55,802 nt of DNA from Acanthaster planci. Lineage: Eukaryota; Echinodermata; Asteroidea; Valvatida; Acanthasteridae. Below are positions 31,847 to 42,721 of this stretch, piece by piece. How positions within the stretch are numbered: the stretch's first letter is position 1; each line of letters begins with the position of its first letter. The notes beneath the pieces are model-generated. The model saw only the letters and a program-made list of their open reading frames with translations. It had not been told where the DNA came from and made no database searches. The translations under genes and the position numbers were made by a program. The stretch lies in assembly GCF_001949145.1 (NCBI RefSeq), contig NW_019091443.1, positions 839,821-895,622 on the forward strand, written 5' to 3'.

Positions 31847-33300
31847 TTAACAGGAGTGTGTGCCAGATAACACAGACATAGGATCCCAGCAGAATGGACC
31901 AGCATAACCTAGTTTAGCACCCATCACCTTGCTACTTGCTGGGGGCCGACTTACAAGAGGGGGAACAGTACCTGGTTGCCTGGCATGAGGAGCATTTATG
32001 GGTGTACTTACATTGGGCTCTGGAACATCCGGAATGGTTAAAGGCAAAGCACTGCCCAAAAGAGCGAAAGAGCACCCCAAAACACTGACATGAACACCAG
32101 GAATGTATCCATCCATGCAAGCATAAATGAGATTTGAGGCTTTTCCTTTATTTCTTTCAGGCAGCTTTGCCCGATTTTTCCAACTTAGTGCTAGGTTTGG
32201 GTTAGGGGAGGATAGTGCATGGCGATCAAGGAGTAAATCTAGTTCTATGAATTCCCCTTTTATAAGTTTTTCATTTATTCTGAGTGGCGCTGGGGGCCAA
32301 GCGGGTCACAGACAGATATCAAAGGGGCTGCAACCCCTACAATTGTGAAGTCAGTATCAAAAGTCAGAAGTTGAGATAATCTCCTAAATAGCAGGCCTGG
32401 CTATGGATGGAGTGTGCCCACTGCACTCACCAAGTGGGCATGGTGGGATTTGGGAATCCATCATGCTGCCTTGCTGGCCTTGTTGGGGCAAGGTAAATGG
32501 TCCAAGTGGAGAAAATGGAACATCTGGGCTCTCCAGTTGACATGTCTGCCTAGCTGTGCTGATCAACTGTGGTGACGCTCACAAGCCCATTGTGCCTGTT
32601 GGGTAGAGTGCAGTCTGCATGGCGTTGACTGAGTTGGCTGGCATGGCAGCACTTGCAATACTGGCTGTGGGTATACTTGTGTTCCCCATCTGGGCAGCTG
32701 TGCTGGCTGGAGGTGGTCGTAATCCTGGTTGTTGAGCTGTCACCACACCGCTTCTTATTTGCGAGGTTGCCTGCACGGCCGGCGGCGCTACCGCTGGCTG
32801 TCTCACTTGATCTGGCAATGTACCAGCTATATGAGCGCCGCTGAGTTCCCAGCTGCAGGGGTGGTGGCCGGTGAGGTGGGCTTGTCAGCTCCATGCCCAA
32901 TCCAGGATGATGTTTGTGTTTTTATGAGCCATGGGTCCTATGCTGGTGGAAGGAAGGGCCGGGTGAGATTTCTGGCATGTACATGTTGGATGGCCATGTC
33001 CTGTTTTCAGTGACCGTCACCAGAGGGTGCTCCACATCTGGGCCACTGGGGCCTATGTCTGTGGTCAACGTGGCTGTGCGTGCATTAGGTGCAACAGGTT
33101 CCAAAGTGTTCAAGCTTCAGACTGTGTCTGGCTTAGAACTTTACATTTTTATGTTGTTTTTCTCCTCCGTGTGCCTAAAGTTCTGCTTCAGTTCCGCATG
33201 TGTCTTGTGACGCACACCAATGTGTCAAAAATCTGGGAGCGGTCACAGGACAATGAAAAAGCTGCAGAAATGCTGCAGATATTTTAGGAGCAGCCTAGAT
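31847..33300 (-). pseudogene. Ngaro/DIRS-type gag fragment with zinc finger
   Basis: A minus-strand Pro/Ala/Gln/Ser-rich region (frame 32818-32579, RQPAVAPPAVQATSQIRSGV; shifted frames upstream) is followed near 32050-31930 by CFAFNHSGCSRAQCKYTHKC and SSCQATRYCSPSC. A C-x-F-N...C...C-x-Y-x-H-C...C cluster of this kind is the RNA-binding finger at the end of gag in Ngaro-type elements. Several shifts and stops separate the parts. No RT follows at lower coordinates. It is not the same copy as the plus-strand element at 46.8-50.7 kb. Confidence 0.55.
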
Positions 33301-35458
33301 TAATGGAGGCAATGAAATGAGGCAGAATGCGTGCAAAAAAAACCAATGGTGAGTCGTGCAACAAATGCTGTGAGTGGTGGACCGCCAAGTGGTTGACTAA
33401 CCAAACAATCCATACAACTCGATTCCCCATTTAAACATCTGTCCCCCTCGCCCGGTCATGGGTTTTCCAGAAACAAGTACCAGAAAACTGTATTAATGAT
33501 TTTCAGGAATTATTCAAATGTTAACAATAAGATCATCGCATTTTTAAAATTATACAGCAAAGCAATATGATCAAGAAAAAAGTTCAACTTACCAATCAAT
33601 GTCATAGATGGTTCTTGTATGATAACCAGATAAAGTACAAACACATTTCCATGCAGTACTTCTAAAAGAATCACCTGCATAACCAGAACAGTAAAAACGT
33701 TTCAGCATGGATCAATTTATTGTGAAACTTGCATAGGTATTGATTTGAAAGCGACAGTTCAAGATTACTTTTCATCAAATCACTGTACACCCTTCTATAT
33801 GTCTATTCAGAATTTATGTGACTGACAGTCTCTCTTGACATCAAAAATATATTCACACAACTCAATTTGAATGAAGGCGAAAAAAATCCTCTCCTTTCGC
33901 ACAAGACTGAAACTGAGAATTATAGGGATCCTTTAAAACATTTCCAAGTAATGCTAAAATCGCAGCACAATTTTTTTGACCATCACTACATGCACACGTA
34001 TATGTTTCCACTTGAACACTGAATACAATATGCATAAGACGAGGCGTAAAAATATTTTAAAAATATTTTTCCAGCATTCACCAGCATGCGAATGGCAGGA
34101 ACACAATTATCATCGTTCCTTAAACAATAGCGTGTTCTCGGAGCCAGTCGATTTGCATACACAAAGGAAGCCAGCTGAACAACTGTGGAGGGCTACCACA
34201 CATCAGTAAGTATCCGATTTAACAGCTGATTGCCCAGTTTCTGCTGTTCGCGATTCTCAACAGTGGACAGTTTGCATTGTGAGTGACTGTATGGTCGTCA
34301 TTCCTGGGTGGGATTCTTCAAAACAACTATCGTTCTGCTGTTGGAAATAATCACTTCACCAATATATGAGATCTATACATTTTGAATGTATATATTTTGA
34401 ATAAAAAAATGATTGAAGATTTTTGCAAGTTCCGCAAATGCATTGTATGATAGAGCAAATTGCATGCAGTCAGTCTGAACTGCAATGGTGCATGGTTCTG
34501 AAATATATATTGACATGTATTTGGTTTTCTACGCAGGATAATTCTTTTTTGTCAAAGATTGATTAGAAGTACTGTGGAAGAAGCTAAACAAAATTGCAGG
34601 CCTGGGAGATATCTACATCGAGATATCTACTAAGCACACCTCTAAAAATAAAATTCTTGCTAGCAGCCAGGAAGCTGGCCCAAGCAGGCCCATGATTCTC
34701 CTTGGTAATACTGTTTCTGGTAACCTAACATAACTTTGACTTGCCTCCATTACTTATTAATTAATAATTATTGTAATAATCTGCCTAATTATTTGTTAGA
34801 TTATATTGTATTTGTTAAAAATGACTGGATTTTTTAAACTGCCATGGGGATAGCAACTATTACAGTTTTTATTTTAATCACATTCAGCCGTATTGACATG
34901 GAAAAAAAAAGAAATTTGTGATGTCAGCAGGTGAGTTGGGTCTTCAAAAAATTGTACTTTTTATGTTTTTAATGGCAATGATTTAATTTATAACAATATG
35001 ATATATCAAAACATAAATACAGATTATTCAAAATGTTAATAAACACAATTATGACAAAAGCTTGTTTAAAGAACACCAGACATAAAATAACAAAATGAGA
35101 AAACATTACAATTAATTTATTCATTCCATTTGACCTCTTGCGGCTGGAACTGTTCAATCAATATAAAAGTGAATGGACCTCCCAATCGCTGTTGTTAAAA
35201 AATATACACTGATGAAAATAACCTTTTGATTCTTGCAGAATGTTACATGTCATGTAACATATTTGAATGTGACTGCCTTCAATTGTTTGTCCAGAAAGCA
35301 CCTCTGTGGTGAAATACATGCACATATAAATTAAAACTGTTTTGGCAAAGAATTACATGGATTTTTTATTTCAAAATCATCGCTTAAATTTGCCATGTTT
35401 CTTCTCAATTCTTTGCGATTGCTCGTTTGCACAAGTGGACAATAAAGATCCTAAAATG
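33301..35458. other. No recognisable gene
   Basis: Mostly AT-rich. A plus-strand frame at 33976-34209 ends shortly after a GTAAGT at about 34204 and might be an exon, but it has no family. On the minus strand 35160-34960 resembles an A/T-rich LINE 3' tail. Nothing firm. Confidence 0.45.
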
Positions 35459-37515
35459 TTATCTGTTCGAGTTAACTCTCCAGAAAACATTCAATACACT
35501 CAATACACAAACTGTCCTGCATGTTAAATAGCTGTTTGAGCCTAAGAACTTGATGTCTAGAATGAAATTTGATTCGATGATCTTCCTCTTCCTTTTACTC
35601 GTGAAGACGTACTTGCAGGAAGAAACGTGACACCTACCGAGTCCTTTCAAATGAAAAAGGGGCAGGTGCTCACAAGGAGGAATGTGGGCTGAACTCTCAG
35701 CCTCCATGAAAGTCTGAAAATGTCCAGAGTTGTCTGTGGATGGCTTGGGTGTGGGAAATCTTCGCACGCCTGCAAGCATTTCCTTGGCAACTGGGCGGTG
35801 TGACTTGCAGTGAAGACAAGGGGATTTGATGCGCTTGGTGAAAATACTCATTCTGCCTCACGCTTATCCATGTGCTGCACCATGAAGATATAATCTTGAT
35901 GGCTGCTCTCATCTTGTTTAAGTTTCTTTGCCTACCCCAAGACCACCTTATGTGTTGCCTTGTAGCTTTCATGACTGTAAGGTTGCTCCACAGACGCACT
36001 CTCCCTTACGACTGTTTTGATTTGCTGTCCCGCAAATGTCACATCCGACCAGTAATTATCTCTGATCGACATCATGGCTATGTTGACGATGTGGTGAGTT
36101 GTGTTTTCCTTCTCCTCTGCAGTCAGCTCTTCCCTTGTCAGTGGTTGGTCTTCTCCATAGCTTTCAGCAGAAAGACTGACGGATGTTAACGCCCTTGTGC
36201 ATGGAGCCCAGACTTGCTCAATAGGATTAAGTGCTAAGTACCTCGGGTAGTATGAAGTCACCACCAGGGCATCTAGGTTACTGCCTCTGAACAGATCAGC
36301 ATAGTACATCTCATTAGCAGTGTAGTTGACGTCAGCTCCTCCGTCAACGAGAGGTACCAGACTTGCCAGCTGATACTTCTTCAGCAAGAACAAGTTCTCC
36401 AACAATGTCATTCATGTGAGTGGCCACTGAGCATGAAGAGTGGGGACATCTGAGGACGACAGTTGCACGGTCCTTCTCTGACAGTCAGAAATAAAAAAAA
36501 ATGAAAACACAAGAATAAATCAATAACCTTGTTGCACAATCATGTTTGCCATAAGAAGTTACCATGTGCACCCGCAGAGTTGAAACAGTACATGCAGTAT
36601 CCGGTTCATAAGTGTGACGCTACTTCAGTTTAACCCACGCCCACTGCACATGCAGATACACAACCATCACAGGTACGTCAGTCCATGGTAAATTGCCGTT
36701 ATTTTTTTTTACTTTATGTGTAGAGTTATCCTGAAAGACTTTTCCACAAAAATTTGCAGCCAGAAAAGTCTAAATTTAACATACCTTTATGTATTTTGTG
36801 TCTTGACTCATAACTTTCAATCGTCTGATCAAATTAAGAATTGAAGCTGACACATACAGCCTCATTTTCAAACGTGGAAGTGCGTAGACTGACGCTAAAA
36901 GTGTCGTATTGGGATCCCTCTATAGGTATCATCGTATTTTTTGCAATTCAGTACTGTAAACTGATTTTGCTACTTTGCGCCAATACGTATCAAAATAACT
37001 GGAAGCTTTAGATACTGTTAATCATATTATAAATATACTCACATAAAGTGGTCTCTGCCAATGTCATCTGTCCTTATTTCAGTGGATGGCCACATACACA
37101 GATACCCACAATGGCATGATGAGATGACCAGGTGTGGGAAAATCGTGGTCACTATAGTTTGGCACATCTCAAATGGGAAAGAATTTAGAAAGCTTGATCT
37201 GTTGGTCAACAGCCAGTGTTTGCTCCCCGACCTTTATCTTGTTCTTGTTGTCTGCTGAGTACATGAGAGCTTGCAACTCAAGAGCGTGGCGCACTCTTGC
37301 TGAATAAAGCGGCTGTTCTCAGTGATTCTTCGGTTGGAGTTTTCCTTCGCTGGAACACACGCATTGATTAGACCTTGGTAGTATGAGGCTGCTTTGTTGC
37401 CATTGTTAGGGGGTACCATCCAGCGGGCTATTGTCTGTAGACCTAACAGGAAGGAAGAAACGTATGTAGTATTAAGTTCATCATTTGGTTTCATCTTTGG
37501 CTTAAAAATTAGCAA
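35459..37515 (-). pseudogene. DDE-transposase-like gene of an invertebrate multi-copy family
   Basis: Three parts are recognisable on the minus strand. Part 1 (37515-37043) has YSADNKNKIKVGEQTLAVDQ and SDHDFPTPGH. After a shift and a TGA it reads PSTEIRTDDIGRDHF up to a GTGAGT donor. Part 2 starts after a CTGTCAG near 36478 (LRCPHSSCSVATHMNDI), shifts frame near 36390, then gives VPLVDGGADVNYT, LDALVVTSYYPRYLALNPIE and SDVTFAGQQIKTVV. Part 3, after a TAG and another shift, has SPCLHCKSHRPVA, FPTPKPSTDNSGHFQTF and a Cys-pair tail. D...DGG-D...NPIE-x-W follows the DDE pattern, and this protein type is widespread in echinoderms, cnidarians and other marine invertebrates. Whether it is a transposase or domesticated is unknown. 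This copy has about three shifts and two stops. Confidence 0.65.
36599..36665 (+). repeat. Dispersed repeat shared with 6188-6250
   Basis: Both read GTTCRTAAGTGTGACG...ACTTCAGTTTAA..CAYGCCCA, about 60 bases with few differences. The second copy lies in the presumed intron of the DDE-like gene. The first lies about 1.5 kb upstream of the SWIM/YqaJ start. Probably part of an uncharacterised transposon. Confidence 0.55.
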
Positions 37516-38077
37516 ATTTTGTCATTTTCAATCCTTTTGGATCTGCAGTCTAGGTGATGCTATTTCTTATTCTGGTAATACTTAGCAACTTTGGGTCGGA
37601 GACCTGATTTTGCTGTGGTCACCGGGTTTTGAAGACAATGGCAATTGCAAACATAATTTTATTTTGCAACAACGCAGACCTCGTGGAGTGTGCAGACTTC
37701 CAATGAAGTCTTGTTCCCATACCAATACTTGTCCTGTTTAGATTGTCATGTACAGATCACAGGGGATCTGACTACAATGCAACAACGCAGAGGAAGAATG
37801 CACAGTGCAGTATTTCACAAGCGCGTCCTTGCAAAGCTTGGTGCAGTACGGTAGCTTGCTTTAGCATTAAATTGCACCCCAGTATCTGTTGAAAAAGGAG
37901 GCAGTTTGGCCCTAAAAGTGGTGAGACTGTGTAAACCTTTGCCTAGTTCAATTCCCTGGGTCTTTGGACTTTTGTACGAGAGCAGAGTGGTAAAAAACAC
38001 AATTAAAAAAATGGTCCTAAGTGCCTGAGAAAGTTAAGAGTTGCCACATGAACAATGGCTGAAAGCCGACTTAAGAA
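37516..38077. other. No recognisable gene
   Basis: Non-coding DNA between the DDE-like gene and the left repeat A1. Nothing identifiable. Confidence 0.45.
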
Positions 38078-38303
38078 ACAGGGTTTGGGCCCCTACATGC
38101 AAAACCAAATTGTGAAAGGTCATGACAAGGTCATCAGGTAGTGCAGGATTTTACATATAGAGGTTGGCTAGCTGCCAGGGCTGCTGGCCAACTTCTCGGA
38201 GTGTGGGTCAAAAGTATTACTTTCTATCTATTGATGGTGGTAGGAAGCAATGCAATAGCAACAACCACTTTCGGCCAGGTTGTCTCTCGATACAGTCGCG
38301 ACT
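38078..38303 (+). repeat. Repeat A1 (left end of Ngaro-type element)
   Basis: About 220 bases match 51911-52134 in the same orientation with modest divergence (for example CAAAACCAAATTGTGAAAGG and GGTTGGCTAGCTGCCAGGGC in both). The match ends abruptly at 38303 after TACAGTCG, where LINE sequence takes over. Confidence 0.8.
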
Positions 38304-39977
38304 GGTTTCAGAGGTGTCGTTGCTACATGCCTACGGCGAAACAGGTTGCTTGAGAAGATCACAACCAGCCTAGCTATAACTGAAGAGAATTACTAGAATT
38401 ACGGGGAGGTCGAATAGCTGTTTGTGTTCAAGAAAACATCCCAGCCAGAATTTTACATGATATTACTATTCCTGAGTAGCTTGAATGTATATGGCTGCGT
38501 GTACACCCTCACCGTCTACCCCGCAGTGCGTTTGGACTGGTGATATCCCCTCTTCATATTCCACCAATGTCACTGGATCAAGCTGGACTGATTGAACATA
38601 TCATAACTTGTGAAGAGTAAATTTGAAATATCCTGATTCAGGTATAATTGCTTAGGGTGACTTTAATCGGACTGATGTTAACCAACTATGTAGAATGCAT
38701 TTGTTAAAACAAGTGGTTAACCCTCCTATGCTAAGATACATTCTTGACACAGTTGTCATATCAGTCAAAATCAGTCAAATTTCCCATATGGGTTTGTGTG
38801 CTGGGAGAAATCAAGTGGAAGGCATTTTTGACTGTTTTTGACGGTTAAAACAGAAGGAGGGTTAATCAACCCACACGTGGTGATGCCGTTCTAGATCTGA
38901 TTTTAGCCAACTTAAAGAATCAATATGACTCTCCTCTTATAAGTTCACCAATTAGTAGAAGTGATCATAATACTGTTTATTGGCAACCATCCTTGTATAG
39001 AAAGCAAGGTAATAGTCAAAAGAAGATTGTCCGACCCTTATGTAAACACAGAATTCATGAATTTGGAAAATGGATTACCAAGCAGTCATGGGACGAGCTT
39101 CTGAGTGCATCCAGTACTAATGACAAGGCTGATGCCTTTTATGCTATGATCACAGAAGCTGTTGACATTCATTTTCCTCCAAAGGGGATTAAAACCCATT
39201 CAGGAGATAAACCTTGGGTTAACCCTGATATTAAAAACCTAATCAGGAAATGTCAAGTTGCGTTTGAGGAAGGGAAATTGATGCTTTGGCGGTTTCTATG
39301 TAATAAGACCATTTGTGCAATATCTCGGGCTAAAAAATCATATTACAGAGATCGCATTCAGAACCTCAAATCTAATGTTCCGTCAGGCTGGCATGAGGGC
39401 ATTCAACTGATAATAAAAAGAAGTCAACAACCTCCAATTATTTCGGTGCCTCATATCGAACAATGTAGTTTCTCTACAATTGCAAAAACTATCAATATAA
39501 ATTTTGCTTCAGTGTGTACAAGCTGACCCCCAATCAACCTCATGGAATTACCTGCCAACTTGCCCCCACAAATTCAGGTACAGCACTGAGAAAACTTAAA
39601 TGTTAAAATGGCAGCTGGCCCTGATGGTCTTCCAGGTAGGTTGCTTTAATAGGGAGTTTGCTTGTGAGTTTAGCCAGCCTGTGACTGACATTTTTAACTT
39701 GTCTTTAGTTGAAGGTGTGGTTCCCCAGGTATGGAAGGATGCAGTCGTAACTCCAATACCAAAAGAAACTCCTCCAACAGTTTCCAAACTGAGGCCAATA
39801 TCTTTAACATCTCTTCTGGCCAAAGTATGTGAGGGATTTGTCGCAAAATGGGCACTTAATGACATTTATTGCTCTATTGATCATAATCAATATGGCGGTA
39901 TTAAGGGATCTTCTACTTCTACTTCTCATTGTCTTGTTGAAATCTTTAAAGGTACTGAACGGGCAAGACGTGTGTGA
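38304..39977 (+). mobile_element. LINE-1st copy (CR1/Jockey-like): endonuclease and RT N-terminus
   Basis: An AP-type endonuclease reads from about 38400 (ENIPARILHDITIPE, then GDFN after a TAG at 38653) to SRSDHNTVYW. An intact linker frame (38993-39526) carries KAKK-like SRAKKSYYRDRIQNL. The RT starts at 39597 (KMAAGPDGLPG, then WKDAVVTPIPKETPP and RPISLTSLLAKVCEGF) and breaks off at 39977. Several stops or shifts are present. A small TTAA transposon interrupts the endonuclease at 38721. The missing RT centre and the 3' part at 45966 probably belong to this same copy. Confidence 0.8.
38721..38861 (+). mobile_element. 141-base TTAA-type MITE inside the LINE endonuclease
   Basis: Flanked by TTAA at 38717-38720 and 38862-38865. 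The ends are CCCTCCTATG and AGAAGGAGGG (7-base perfect inverted repeat CCCTCCT). Removing it with one TTAA restores the endonuclease frame (KQVV|NQPTRGDAVLDL), so the insertion and target site are certain. Terminal sequence and target are piggyBac-like. It differs from the CCACTTC family. Confidence 0.9.
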
Positions 39978-40019
39978 CACTGGCTCTGCGAATTTTCTGT
40001 CAAAACTCAATCCTACAGT

Positions 40020-41380
40020 ACAGAAACATCGTCTTAGAACTTAAAAAGTCATCATTTGCTCCTGTTGAGACACTACTCGGTAGTGATTTTGCCATTGAGG
40101 AACTGTAAGAAGCTAGGAAAGTAGTATTTGAGTCTTGCCTTAGTTAAGTTAGCCAGGCCGAAGCCAAACAGCTGAGGCAAGCCACCATTGCACATGTCAT
40201 CACGACAGACGACTTTATAGGCCAACCTGAACCTGTCCCACTAGAACCTATCACGCTAAACCTCATTTTTAGTGCAATTTCCCAGCTTCAGACTGACATT
40301 AAGTCACTAGAACATAAATTTTCAGACTAAATTTCGACGCTTTCTGACCAGTTCTCCGTTTGTTTTTCTGAAAGGGAAACAATGAATGGACTTAGGAAGG
40401 AATGCGACACCCTTTGCTCTACCATTGATATGCTAATGACCCCTGTTCCTCGCGGAACGTTGAGCTGGAACCTGTACGTTGAGCAGGAACCACCTTTGTG
40501 CGCCAACAGGACAGTCAGATACAGCGGTGCAAGACGAGCAATCGTTTTACTGCATTGACTGTCGAGGTCGATCCCGTCATCACTGATGGCAGCGCAGACG
40601 ACCACGACTCCCCCGATGACTCACGGACTGAGGCCGAGCTGTTGATCCACTCGTACTTCGAAGCCTTGCAGCTAAACACCCAGCCTGGCAAGGAGAACCT
40701 CTGCACCCCCAGCGCCAAATAAGCCTCATTCCCTGAAAGAAAATGCCTCCTTTAAAGAGCATCTGGCACAATACTGCAGAAAGCATAAGGAAAAGACTGC
40801 TGCAAAGGACAAACCACTGTCTAACCTGACAGGGCTAGTGGCTACACCTAATGCAAGTAGCCATGCAGATGTCTTGGTCATCGGCAACTCCATGATCAAA
40901 CGGCTACAGCCCAGGAAGCTGCACAGGCAAAAGAAAGTGATCTCATACATACAAGTCATACGATGTGTGGAGCAAAATTGAAGACCTTGCACCCAACATC
41001 ATACATCTCTCAGCAAAGTACAATGTTTCTGGGGTAATTCTTCATGTTCGAACCAACAACACATCTGACAGCCCAGAAACTATTGCTGAAAAGATCACGT
41101 CCCTCGGCGAATCACTAACATCTAGAACAGTGACTATTTCATCGAACATACACTGCAAAAACCAGCTGTCTCAATGCAAGAAGGTAGATGATTCCAATAA
41201 TGTGCTCAATCCATTGCAACACAGAACAGCTGGGGCTTCATTGACAATGGAAACATGGATGCAATCCACCTCGTCTCATATGGCGTGCATCTCAACTCAA
41301 CAGGAGTACCCCTATTTGCCACAAACCTAATTCAACACTTCACGGGTACACCAAAGAACACTTCTTCACACTGGACCCCT
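40020..41380 (+). pseudogene. LINE-2nd copy ORF1 with SGNH esterase-like domain
   Basis: In shifting frames: a coiled-coil-like segment (IFSAISQLQTDIKSLEHKF), a polar middle, then an SGNH hydrolase-like domain starting HADVLVIGNSMIKRL (block I, normally GDS, here GNS). The middle block is VILHVRTNNTSDSPETIAEK (normally HVGTND), then VTISSNIHCKN. The end is FIDNGNMDAIHLVSYGVHLN, with the D/H region of block V. ORF1 esterase domains occur in CR1 and related LINEs. At least five frame breaks are present, and the catalytic Ser is kept but the neighbouring Asp is changed. Confidence 0.65.
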
Positions 41381-41639
41381 CATAGGAGAACCTCTTTTGG
41401 GAAGACCTTGTACTCTGAAGTTCTGTAGAAGCGAGTTGATTCAACGTTTTTCCAGAGAGCAACCCAGTTCTACCCGTACCCACATCAGAAACGGCGTCCA
41501 AACAATATGAATCAACCACGTCACCCAATGATTCAGATTTATAAGGCCTTCATATCACTGTGACCAGGATTGGAACTGGTATCTTAAGACAGTCAGAGAA
41601 ATACTCAATCCACTGAACAAGGAACCACATTATACCTAA

Positions 41640-42721
41640 GGGACAGTGGGTTCTAGCTTTGAGCGGTTCTCATTTGCTCATCTTAATGTAAGAAGTGTAA
41701 TTAATAAATTTGAGCATCTTCAGATATTGTTTACGGTTTACATAGTTGAAAAACGCCAAAAATGAAAAGTTGTTCAATTAATTTTTGGTGTTTTAACCAC
41801 TTCCTGCCGGGGACTCCGGAATCGGAGACGTATGGTTTATATACGTGGCCGAGTCTCCGAACTCGGACAAAGGAAACAGGGCCCTGTAACAAAAGACTGT
41901 ACTCCGAACAAAAAACCAGGCTGCTGGGAATTATCGACATTTTTCATTCTCAAAAGTGGTGATAATCCAGCCTTGTTTTGAAACCGTATACCAGGGTTTG
42001 GGGCATTGAGAGTAAGCGGATTACCACCGGGGACAAAAGCGCTCCAACACCGCAGCGATGAGCCACACAGCACTGCTGCAGGCTAATCTGGCCCCTATTG
42101 AAAAGAGGTCAGCAGTGCACTGAGCCAGGTTCGTGAACAAAAGACAGTTACACAACACTGCACAATCTAAGCTCTGTTTACAAGGCTGCAGGCCTGGCTG
42201 AAATACTCGGGCGTCAATGAAGGTCACCTGTCAACTTAGAGTAGTGCCTGAAGATTACTTTGTGCGGCTGTAAANGCATGAAGTGGTTAAAGATATAGAC
42301 AATGATGCTCTAAAGGAAGATCTCATTAATGCACCATGGCAACATGTCTTAAATTGTCATGACGTTGGCATTCCCTATTTATGAACGTTATCAATTTCCA
42401 CGCTCCGATTAAAACTAAATGTGTTCGGAGTGCCTCGTTACACTGGCTAGATTTGGAACTTGTTCGACTTATGAGGCAGCATGATCGTGTGCACAAATTC
42501 GCCAAATGCACAGGTTTACATATAAATTGGGATTCTTACAGAAAACTGTGTTACACGGTGACTAAGAAAATATGTCAAAAGAAAAGCGAATACTTCATGT
42601 CAGCCATAGAAACAAACAAAAGCAATTCGGGCATGCTATGGAAAAAGCTAAAGGAGGTTCTCCCGAAGAATCAGAAAAGTGTTCCAAGCTCAAGCAGTGT
42701 CTGATTGCTTTCATTCTTTAC
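41640..42721 (+). pseudogene. LINE-2nd copy ORF2: endonuclease start and linker
   Basis: The endonuclease start FAHLNVRSVINKFEHLQ (about 41665-41730) is followed almost directly by the linker after transposon copy C (KDIDNDALKEDLINAPWQHV, then NVINFHAPIKTKCVRSASLH). The catalytic part of the endonuclease is therefore deleted. The linker continues in frame 42381-42704 (LMRQHDRVHKFAKCTGLHIN, KKICQKKSEYFMSAIE, WKKLKEVLPKN) up to a 39-base motif that is repeated at 44014. Confidence 0.7.
41797..42286 (+). mobile_element. TTAA-type non-autonomous transposon, copy C
   Basis: The best copy of the CCACTTC family. TTAA at 41793-41796 and 42287-42290, ends CCACTTCCTGCC and GCATGAAGTGG. It lies inside LINE ORF2. 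The N at 42275 replaces about 85 bases that copies A and D still have. The complete element would be close to 600 bases. No protein is encoded. Confidence 0.85.
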
